Positions 1 through 5,052 of a DNA stretch of 8,548 nt are shown piece by piece. This stretch comes from Rhodothermaceae bacterium (GTDB taxonomy: Bacteria; Bacteroidota; Rhodothermia; Rhodothermales; Rubricoccaceae). Made by a program: the position numbers and the translations under genes. How positions within the stretch are numbered: position 1 is the stretch's first letter; every line of letters begins with the position of its first letter. The notes under the pieces are model-generated. The model made no database searches. It was not told the DNA's origin and saw nothing but the letters and a program-made list of their open reading frames with translations. The stretch covers positions 1 to 8,548 of the forward strand of contig JABDIZ010000115.1 in NCBI GenBank assembly GCA_013003465.1, in the 5' to 3' direction.

Positions 1-404
1 CCTCGAAGCGGTCCTATCAGGAGAACGCGTACCTCGTCTCGGATCTGCTGCCGATCATGGAGCGCCACGGCGTGCAAGCCTACTTCGCCGGGCACGACCA
101 CAGCCTCCAGCACCTCACGGTCGAAGGCAGTCCGGTGGAGCTATTCGTCTCGGGGGCGGGCTCGCTAACCCGCGCCGTGGACCCAGACAATCCTCATGCG
201 CGCTTTGCATTGCGCATCCCCGGCTTCATGGCCGTCTCGATGAACGACCGCCAGATGTTCGTGCAAGCCTTCGGCGAGAACGGGCGCCTCTACTACTTCA
301 CCAACGTGGCGATCGGACCGGAGCTTCCGGCGACCCCGCCCTTGCTGAGACCGCCGCCTCAGGTGGGTACCCAGCCCACGCAGGCCGGGAGCAATACCCC
401 CTGA
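1..404 (+). CDS. C-terminal part of purple acid phosphatase, ACP5/TRAP type (5' end outside window)
   Basis: The reading frame enters from the left edge (first full codon at position 3) and runs 133 residues to TGA at 402-404. It contains AYFAGHDHSLQHL (GHDH encoded at 90-101) followed by SGAGS. This closely resembles the end of tartrate-resistant acid phosphatases, where the GHxH motif supplies a histidine ligand to the binuclear metal centre and SGAG follows about 20 residues later. The family hydrolyses phosphate monoesters and is usually exported. The last 25 or so residues form a Pro/Thr-rich tail (PATPPLLRPPPQ) beyond the expected end of the fold, probably a disordered extension. The gene converges on the minus-strand small gene ending at 431. 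The N-terminal metal-binding motifs and any signal peptide lie outside the window. The family call is strong; substrate and location are not visible. Confidence 0.85.
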   Translation, partial: SKRSYQENAYLVSDLLPIMERHGVQAYFAGHDHSLQHLTVEGSPVELFVSGAGSLTRAVDPDNPHARFALRIPGFMAVSMNDRQMFVQAFGENGRLYYFTNVAIGPELPATPPLLRPPPQVGTQPTQAGSNTP

Positions 405-416
405 ACCGCGGACCAC

Positions 417-435
417 CCTGAGACGTGGGCTCAGG
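417..435. terminator. Hairpin between convergent genes, possible bidirectional terminator
   Basis: CCTGAG at 417-422 pairs perfectly with CTCAGG at 430-435 around a 7-nt loop. It lies between the stop of the acid phosphatase gene (404) and the convergent gene ending at 431, and overlaps the latter's stop codon. No T-run follows on either strand, so intrinsic termination is only a possibility. Confidence 0.3.
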
Positions 436-709
436 TGCGGTCGGAGGCGTGGCTGTATCGCCGAGAGGCTCGGTGCCCTTGTGTCCGCCGGATCATCTCG
501 TCGTAGGCCTGCTGGCAGAGCCAGGCCTCGCCATCGGTGTAGGCGGGACGGAGGTAATACGTCCCTTCACGGTGGATCGGCGTCCCGTAGGCCACGCAGG
601 TCGAGGCAGGCGGCTCGCCGTCCTGGCGGCGCCACTTGACGCGACGCCACGGACGCGCAGCCAGCGCCTTCCAATAGGCGTCATCGTGGTTGGACCGAAC
701 CGCAGCCAT
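431..709 (-). CDS. Hypothetical 92-aa protein with degenerate zinc-ribbon-like pattern
   Basis: I do not recognise the family. The ATG at 709 was chosen because it lies 7 nt after the stop of the upstream gene; the longer open frame (to 871) only shadows that gene. The N-terminal part is rich in Trp and Arg. The middle reads TCVAYGTPIHREGTYYLRP, then AWLCQQAYDEMI. The spacing recalls a zinc ribbon or treble clef of the type CxxCG(x)nCxxCYDE, but the second Cys of each pair is replaced (C38-x-x-Y41-G and C65-x-x-A68-Y). If the resemblance is real, zinc binding is probably lost. No signal peptide or membrane segment is evident. Tight spacing suggests co-transcription, perhaps translational coupling, with the two genes upstream. 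Existence of the gene is likely; function is unknown. Confidence 0.6.
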   Translation of the reverse strand: MAAVRSNHDDAYWKALAARPWRRVKWRRQDGEPPASTCVAYGTPIHREGTYYLRPAYTDGEAWLCQQAYDEMIRRTQGHRASRRYSHASDRT

Positions 710-716
710 CGGGACG

Positions 717-1004
717 TTAGGAGGTCTGCTCGCGCTCCGGCGTGAGCAGGTCGGTTTCCTCAGGGGCTTCCAGCAGCGCGACCGGCTGGGCGCGTTGGAG
801 GGCTTCGATTTGCACACGCAGCGGCTCCGTGGCGTCGTCCACGGCCGCTTCGATGAGCGTCTGGAGTTCACTCATGCGGAGGCCATCGCTAGGGGTTTGC
901 TTGGCCAGCGCGCGCGCCTCCACCATTCGGCGAAGGTTGTAGAGCACGATGCTCGGAAGCCCAAGTGTGACGGAGACGATGGCGAGGAGTTCGAAGAAAG
1001 GCAT
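717..1004 (-). CDS. Small membrane protein with coiled coil, PspB-like architecture (copy 2)
   Basis: This 95-aa protein has one N-terminal hydrophobic segment (about residues 3-24, FFELLAIVSVTLGLPSIVLY). A basic stretch (LRRMVEARALAK) follows, then an amphipathic, heptad-like helix at about residues 43-70 and an acidic tail. A short TM helix plus cytoplasmic coiled coil resembles phage-shock protein PspB, an inner-membrane partner in envelope-stress control. The match is architectural and I cannot show homology. It is a clear paralogue of the next gene upstream (1038-1358), with which it shares an exact GLRMSELQ block and an ungapped alignment of about 70 residues. Thirty-three nt separate the two, and another small gene starts 7 nt downstream, so the three probably form one transcript. 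No PspA or PspC gene is in view. Confidence 0.7.
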   Translation of the reverse strand: MPFFELLAIVSVTLGLPSIVLYNLRRMVEARALAKQTPSDGLRMSELQTLIEAAVDDATEPLRVQIEALQRAQPVALLEAPEETDLLTPEREQTS

Positions 1005-1037
1005 TGAGGCGAAAAAGTAAGAAAGCGCGCTACCCGA

Positions 1038-1358
1038 TTACGCACGAGCCCGTGTACGGCGAGCAGGAACGGCTTCAGGGTCCTCAGCATCCAGATCAAG
1101 GTCCAATGCAGGCGAAGCGGCGTCGAGCAGCCCGATCTCGCTGGCTTGTTCCAGTTCTTCGATGCGTCGCTGAAGCGGCTCTATGGCGTCCTCTACGGCC
1201 ACCTCGATCAGAGCTTGCAACTCACTCATGCGCAGCCCTTCGCCCGTTCCCGACTGCGCTTTGTAACGTGCTTCCTTGATCCGGCGCACGTTGTAAAAGA
1301 CGATCCAGGGCACACCGATGAACAGGGTGAGGACGGTCAGAAACTCGAAGACTTCCAT
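1038..1358 (-). CDS. Small membrane protein with coiled coil, PspB-like architecture (copy 1)
   Basis: This 106-aa protein has an N-terminal hydrophobic helix (about residues 3-24, VFEFLTVLTLFIGVPWIVFY), a basic segment (NVRRIKEARYKAQ), and a helix with coiled-coil character at about residues 43-72 (MSELQALIEVAVEDAIEPLQ and on). The C-terminus is acidic (DLDLDAEDPE) and then abruptly basic (ARRTRARA). It is the longer member of a tandem duplicate pair with 717-1004; over residues 41-70 I count 21 of 30 identical positions. The topology suggests an inner-membrane anchor with a cytoplasmic helix for self- or partner-association, as in PspB, though this is inferred. It is the first gene of the minus-strand trio. 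The 117-nt gap from the caspase gene upstream contains a GC-rich inverted repeat, so it may have its own promoter. Confidence 0.7.
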   Translation of the reverse strand: MEVFEFLTVLTLFIGVPWIVFYNVRRIKEARYKAQSGTGEGLRMSELQALIEVAVEDAIEPLQRRIEELEQASEIGLLDAASPALDLDLDAEDPEAVPARRTRARA

Positions 1359-1393
1359 GACAGGCTGATCGGGTGGATTTCGTCACGTACGCG

Positions 1394-1426
1394 GCCCGCT
1401 CCATGGGGGTTGCAGCAGCAGCGGGC
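1394..1426 (-). terminator. GC-rich inverted repeat downstream of the caspase gene
   Basis: GCCCGCT at 1394-1400 pairs with AGCGGGC at 1420-1426 across a 19-nt loop, about 50 nt past the stop of the caspase gene. It lies in the 117-nt gap before the small membrane-protein genes. No T-run follows on the minus strand, so intrinsic termination is uncertain. Confidence 0.25.
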
Positions 1427-1475
1427 TCAGCCAAGTACGCCGCCCTCCCCAACCAGTCGCCCAGAACAAGCCCGC

Positions 1476-3791
1476 TCAGCGCAGCACAAACAGCGTCGAG
1501 AAGGCACCGAGGCTCCCGCGATCCACGACGAGGTGCTGATGCCCCGGCCGCGTCTCACGTGCCACGATGGCTTCCAGCCCGGTGTTGCGGACATCGCCGC
1601 GGTAGCGGGCGCGGAGGTACTCGCTCAACTCCAGCGGCGTGATGGCGCCGTTGCCGTCCTCGTCGGCGGCGCGCTCCACGAGCGCATCGGAGAAGAAGCG
1701 GGAGAGGAAGCCCCCGGCCTCGAACTTGGAGGCGACCAGCGAGACGAGGTCTTCTTCGGAGGAGAATAGCCCCATCCGGCCGGGCTGCCCGATCACGTCC
1801 TTGGCAAAGCCCCCGCTGTAGCACGCGTCGAGCACGATGAGTTGGTTGCGTGCGCGGAGTTGGCCCAGCAGCGTGTTCAGTTCGTCATCCAGAATCTCGC
1901 CGTCCACGAGTTCGATGGACTCGTCCTGGCCGTCGGGGTCAGTGACTTGACTGCCGCCGGAGCGCGGGTACTGCCCGCCGTGCCCCGAGTAAAAGAGGAC
2001 GAACAGCGTGTTCTCATCGGTGCGCGCGGCGAGGTCACGGAGGGCGTTGCGGAACGCCTCGCGCGTGGCCTGCCGGTCGGTGAGCACGATGGCGTCCTGC
2101 GGATTCATTCCCGTGCCCTGCACGAGCGCATCGCGGACGAGCGTGGCATCCTGCGCGGTGTAAGCGAGGTTGTTGAGTCGTCCGGCGTAATCTGAGATGC
2201 CGACGAACAACCCGGCGACCCGGTCGTACTGCGGCGGATCGGGCTGGAGCGCGTCTTGCTGAGAGATGCGGAGGTTGTAGCGCCCCGTCTCCGCCGCCGC
2301 GTACGAGGTGGCCTCGATGCGATAGCGCCCGTCGATGGGCATGATCATCTCAATGCGCGAGAGGCTCGTGTTGCCGTCGAAGTCGTCGTTGGTGATGACC
2401 TCTCCGGCGGGCGTCGTGACGATGAGGTAGGTGTCGAACTCGGCCGAACTCATCTCGATGCGCACAGGCTCACCGGCCTCGCCGTCGAAGACATGGAGGT
2501 CTACATATTCGCCTGCGGTCAAGCGCCGGTCGCTCGCCGTCAGTTCACCGCGAATAGACTGATCGAGGGTCAGCTCGCCCACGTCGAACGAGGTGGGGCG
2601 AGGGCCGAGGGGCGCTACAGTGTCATTGCCGACTCGCGTGATATCCTGGCCGTCGGGCGTGCCGTAATCGCTGCGGAAGTCCATCGCCAGTTCGTAGCGG
2701 CCTTCCTCCTTGGCCGCGTAGCTGGTCACGTGGACGCGGTACGTGCCCGGCTCCGTCAAATCGTACTCGATGACACTCCGGGTCAGGTCGTCTTCGAAGT
2801 CGTCGTTCTGGATGGTCTCGCCGCGCGGCGGCTGGAGAACGAGGAAGGGATCGAAGCCCTCCGCGCGCAGGTCGAGGCGCACGCGCTGGCCGGGGACGCC
2901 CTCGAAGCTGTAGGTGTCGTAGTACTCGCCCGAGCGGAGCGTCGCATCATTCATATCCAGGGTGCCCTGCTCCGTCCGCATGCCAGAAGCCGCCGCAAAA
3001 TCGGAGGCTGTGCCGCTCGCGTCGCCGCCGCGAATGGAGAGATCGTAGGCACCGGTCTCGCCCACTTCGTAGCTGGTGACGAGCACGCGATAGGTGCCAT
3101 CAGCCGGAAGCGTGGTCGAGATGAGCGAGCGCGTTCGGTCGCCCTCGTGGTCGTCGTTGTCGATCTGCTCGTCGTCGGTCAGTTCGAGGATGAGGTAGGG
3201 ATCGAACGCGGTCGAGTGTAGATCGAGCACGAGTTGCTCGCCTCGGCGACCGTCCACGGTGTATTCGTCCATGTACTCGCCCGAGGTGAGGGTCGCGTCG
3301 GTCGCGTCGAGGCGTCCGCGCTCGATCCGCATCGCGTCGCTGGACGAAGCGAGGGCCAACGGCGTCTCGCAGTCGGCACACGCTTGCTGCGAGCCGTCGC
3401 CGACGTTAATGGCCAAGCGGTACCCGCCGGTCTGGCCTGCGGCATAGGAAGTCGCGTACACGTTCCACTCGCCACTCTCCTCTGCCCGGAAGCGCAGGTA
3501 CGAGCGCGACGTGGAACCCTCGTAGTCGTCGTTCTGCTGATTGAGGCCCGAAGGCCCGGTCACCGCGAGGTAGGGGTCGAATTCATCCGAGACCAGGTCC
3601 ACCTCGATCCACTCCCCTGCCTCGACGGTAATGGGGTAGGCGTCGAAGTACTCGCCGCCGCCGAGCGTCGCGTCGCTGGTGTCGAGGCGCCCGGTGTGAC
3701 GGTCCTGGCCGCACGCCGACGTGGAGAGCAGCACGATCAACAGGCTAAACGCTCCAGCCCGATGGAGCCCAGGGTTCAGGAAAGACAACAT
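1476..3791 (-). CDS. Caspase-fold (C14, metacaspase-like) lipoprotein with four N-terminal PPC domains
   Basis: This is a 771-aa exported protease. The ATG at 3791 was chosen because it begins a lipoprotein signal (residues 1-27, LLSTSAC; Thr at -3 is loose for a lipobox); extension to 3950 adds signal-less, Cys-rich sequence. Four PPC beta-sandwich domains follow at about residues 32-130, 156-254, 273-371 and 404-510, each with GEYxDxY, an FDPYL-like block, NDD and TSY. The caspase domain is at about 523-755. His604 in YSGHGG and Cys657 in LDACYSGG form the catalytic dyad. Acidic DPDGQDE (618-624) and ILDDEL match the metacaspase p20 pattern. Asp655, two residues before the Cys, contributes to Arg/Lys specificity in metacaspases. 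A perfect EF-hand-like loop occupies 710-721. A CxxC pair (C138, C141) lies in the linker between PPC1 and PPC2. It is followed by the small membrane-protein trio. Domain calls are strong; the biological role is unknown. Confidence 0.9.
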   Translation of the reverse strand: MLSFLNPGLHRAGAFSLLIVLLSTSACGQDRHTGRLDTSDATLGGGEYFDAYPITVEAGEWIEVDLVSDEFDPYLAVTGPSGLNQQNDDYEGSTSRSYLRFRAEESGEWNVYATSYAAGQTGGYRLAINVGDGSQQACADCETPLALASSSDAMRIERGRLDATDATLTSGEYMDEYTVDGRRGEQLVLDLHSTAFDPYLILELTDDEQIDNDDHEGDRTRSLISTTLPADGTYRVLVTSYEVGETGAYDLSIRGGDASGTASDFAAASGMRTEQGTLDMNDATLRSGEYYDTYSFEGVPGQRVRLDLRAEGFDPFLVLQPPRGETIQNDDFEDDLTRSVIEYDLTEPGTYRVHVTSYAAKEEGRYELAMDFRSDYGTPDGQDITRVGNDTVAPLGPRPTSFDVGELTLDQSIRGELTASDRRLTAGEYVDLHVFDGEAGEPVRIEMSSAEFDTYLIVTTPAGEVITNDDFDGNTSLSRIEMIMPIDGRYRIEATSYAAAETGRYNLRISQQDALQPDPPQYDRVAGLFVGISDYAGRLNNLAYTAQDATLVRDALVQGTGMNPQDAIVLTDRQATREAFRNALRDLAARTDENTLFVLFYSGHGGQYPRSGGSQVTDPDGQDESIELVDGEILDDELNTLLGQLRARNQLIVLDACYSGGFAKDVIGQPGRMGLFSSEEDLVSLVASKFEAGGFLSRFFSDALVERAADEDGNGAITPLELSEYLRARYRGDVRNTGLEAIVARETRPGHQHLVVDRGSLGAFSTLFVLR
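1629..1664 (-). other. EF-hand-like calcium-binding loop in the caspase C-terminal region
   Basis: Residues 710-721 of the caspase protein read DEDGNGAITPLE. They carry Asp at positions 1 and 3, Asn at 5, Gly at 6, Ile at 8 and Glu at 12, the canonical 12-residue EF-hand pattern. Helical-looking sequence flanks it on both sides (SDALVERAA before, LSEYLRARY after). It lies 53 residues after the catalytic Cys. Calcium binding is inferred from the pattern. Confidence 0.7.
2262..3698 (-). repeat. Four tandem PPC-domain repeats within the caspase gene
   Basis: The four copies are about 100 residues each and lie at about 3402-3698, 3030-3326, 2679-2975 and 2262-2582. Each repeats the order (S/G)GEYxDxY, then (E/A)(F)DPYL, then xNDDxEG-like, then GxYRVxxTSY and GxYxLxI. 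PPC4 has FDTYL in place of FDPYL. The copies are divergent, consistent with old domain duplication rather than recent DNA repeat expansion. Confidence 0.85.
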
Positions 3792-4036
3792 GATGTGGTT
3801 CGGATGGTGAGAGGTAGCCAGCGGCGGTTCAAGCGATGTGCCAGCGGCTTCGCAGGGGTGCCCCATCGGGCGGCAGCGGCGATCACAAAAGCATGACAGA
3901 TGCCGCCGGAATGCAGGCCATCGACCTGCACGGCCGTGTTCCTCCGTCAAGCAACCGCCGCCGGTGGTGCCCTGCCGACACCCGTGGGCGCGGCAGACCG
4001 CTGTCAGCTTCCGTAGACGGCATCGCGCGCATGCAA
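3792..4036. other. 245-nt intergenic region with two hairpins
   Basis: This region lies between the double-PPC lipoprotein gene (stop at 4037) and the caspase gene start (3791), both on the minus strand. It holds two perfect 6-bp stems. CTGCCG 3972-3977 pairs with CGGCAG 3991-3996, about 40 nt past the upstream gene's stop. TGCAGG 3912-3917 pairs with CCTGCA 3925-3930. Neither has a T-run on the minus strand. They may mark the 3' end of the upstream transcript, in which case the caspase promoter lies in the remaining 120 nt. I found no convincing promoter there and no credible small gene. Confidence 0.4.
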
Positions 4037-4927
4037 CTACTGTTTGACGAACGGATCGGCCTCGCCCTCGGCGGCAGGAGCGGAACCGGAGCCCCAGGAT
4101 CCGTCGCCTTCGGTCCCGGATGGGGACGGTGGCGCCGGAGCACCCGTGTTCGCCTCCCCCCCCGAACGAATTGCCAGTTGGTAGGCGCCCGAGTCGCCTG
4201 CCTGGTACGAGGTCACTCCGATCTGGTACAGCCCGTCGGCGGGCAGCGTCGTCGAGAGGAAGGAGCGCGACGTGGAGCCCTGGTAGTCGTCGTTATCGAG
4301 TTGCTCATGCGGCTCCGGCACGAACAGGATGAGGTAGGGGTCGAACTCCGACGAGGTCAGGTCCACCTCAATTGTCTGGCCTTGCCGCCCGACGAAGCCG
4401 TAGCGGTCGACGAATTCGCCCGAGGTGAGTGTCTTGTCACCCGCTTGGAGGCGGCCGTTTTCGGTGCGCGGGGCGAGCGACACGCCCGGTGTCGCGGGCA
4501 TGTCGCCCGACTCGGCAACCCGGTAGGCGATCTCGTAGGCACCCGCCTCCCCGACCTGCGACGACGTGGCGAGGATGCGCCACCGGCCACCCTCATTCAC
4601 CTGGTGCCAGTGGAAGGCCCCACCCCCGGCGGTGAAGTCGTCGTTGTCGACCTGATTCGCACACGTCTCGGTGGTGCAACTGGGCGGGCGCAGGATGAGG
4701 TATGGGTCGAACTCAGACGAGGCCATCGTGACCTCGATCCACTCGCCGGGCTCGGCGTTGATGGTGTACTCATCGGCGAATTCGCCCGAGGTGAGCGTCT
4801 CGTCGCCGGAGCTTAACGTGCCGGAATCGCGGTCGAATCCGTCGGCGTCGGTGTTCCCGCCGCCGCAGCCAACGACGAGTACGAGCGCGAACAAACCGAT
4901 GAGGCGGAAGGTACGGGAGGCGTGCAT
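4037..4927 (-). CDS. Lipoprotein with two PPC domains and conserved DPFVKQ tail
   Basis: This 296-aa protein starts with a lipoprotein signal peptide (residues 1-21, ALVLVVGC with Cys21 as the lipidated residue), so membrane anchoring is likely. PPC1 (about 36-137) has LTSGEFADEY, FDPYLILRPP and VDNDDF but carries an insertion with CTTETC (C84, C89) and AFHWHQV in place of the usual Ser/Thr-Arg-Ser strand. PPC2 (about 158-253) is canonical: LTSGEFVDRY, FDPYLILF, LDNDDYQGSTSRS, GVTSY. A Gly/Ser/Pro-rich linker (255-290) leads to the final six residues DPFVKQ, which recur at the end of the neighbouring paralogue. PPC domains are non-catalytic beta-sandwiches often attached to secreted peptidases, and this protein has no catalytic domain. 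It sits directly upstream of the caspase lipoprotein, so a scaffold, partner or substrate role is plausible but inferred. Confidence 0.85.
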   Translation of the reverse strand: MHASRTFRLIGLFALVLVVGCGGGNTDADGFDRDSGTLSSGDETLTSGEFADEYTINAEPGEWIEVTMASSEFDPYLILRPPSCTTETCANQVDNDDFTAGGGAFHWHQVNEGGRWRILATSSQVGEAGAYEIAYRVAESGDMPATPGVSLAPRTENGRLQAGDKTLTSGEFVDRYGFVGRQGQTIEVDLTSSEFDPYLILFVPEPHEQLDNDDYQGSTSRSFLSTTLPADGLYQIGVTSYQAGDSGAYQLAIRSGGEANTGAPAPPSPSGTEGDGSWGSGSAPAAEGEADPFVKQ

Positions 4928-5052
4928 GACAGAAGAGGGTGAGTGAGCGCAGGGGAGGCACCCAGTGGGTCCCGCTGGGAAAGTACGGCCTCGTCTTCAA
5001 CCTCGTGCGTCCTTTGTCTTTAGCACAGCACAGGAACCGGTGGCAACCTTAG
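4928..5052 (-). promoter_or_regulatory. Leader region of the double-PPC lipoprotein gene with candidate -7 element
   Basis: On the minus strand, TACTTTCC at 4978-4985 fits the TAnnTT core of the Bacteroidota -7 element. Its first base lies 58 nt before the ATG, closely matching the positions of similar elements ahead of two other genes here (59 and 60 nt). A TTG lies only 12 nt upstream of it, too close for a standard -33 box. Nested GC-rich palindromic sequence occurs at 4961-4979. Confidence 0.25.

Larger units (their letters stand above)
717..1358 (-). repeat. Tandem gene duplication of PspB-like small membrane proteins
   Basis: The two adjacent minus-strand genes align without gaps from residue 1 to about 70. 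They share the TM helix pattern, the YN-x-RR-x-x-EAR junction and the GLRMSELQ block. The C-terminal tails have diverged in length and charge. Confidence 0.75.

Noticed and set aside
2256..3221. A long plus-strand open frame of 321 codons antisense to the caspase gene
   Set aside because: It is an antisense shadow of GC-rich PPC repeats. Its product is a low-complexity run of Val, Arg, Ala and Gly without domains, while the minus strand gives well-conserved PPC motifs.
3886..3893. TGCTTTTG on the minus strand as a promoter for the caspase gene
   Set aside because: It differs from TAnnTTTG at the second base, has no -33 partner and lies about 95 nt upstream, unlike the other candidates.
3883..3894. 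A three-codon minus-strand ORF preceded by CTGTC, the same pentamer found before the ATGs at 1358 and 4927
   Set aside because: Three matches to a 5-base word are compatible with chance, and the mini-ORF has no other support.
3792..3950. N-terminal extension of the caspase protein to an ATG at 3950
   Set aside because: The added 53 residues have no signal peptide or family resemblance and would bury the clear lipoprotein signal starting at 3791.
3836..4816. A plus-strand open frame of 326 codons antisense to the double-PPC lipoprotein gene
   Set aside because: It mirrors the minus-strand PPC coding sequence, shows no recognisable motif and spans the intergenic region without a plausible start context.
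4961..4979. Nested palindrome CCCAGTGGGTCCCGCTGGG as an operator or terminator
   Set aside because: The arms are only 5 bp, it lies in the leader rather than after a gene, and no second copy was found at other genes.
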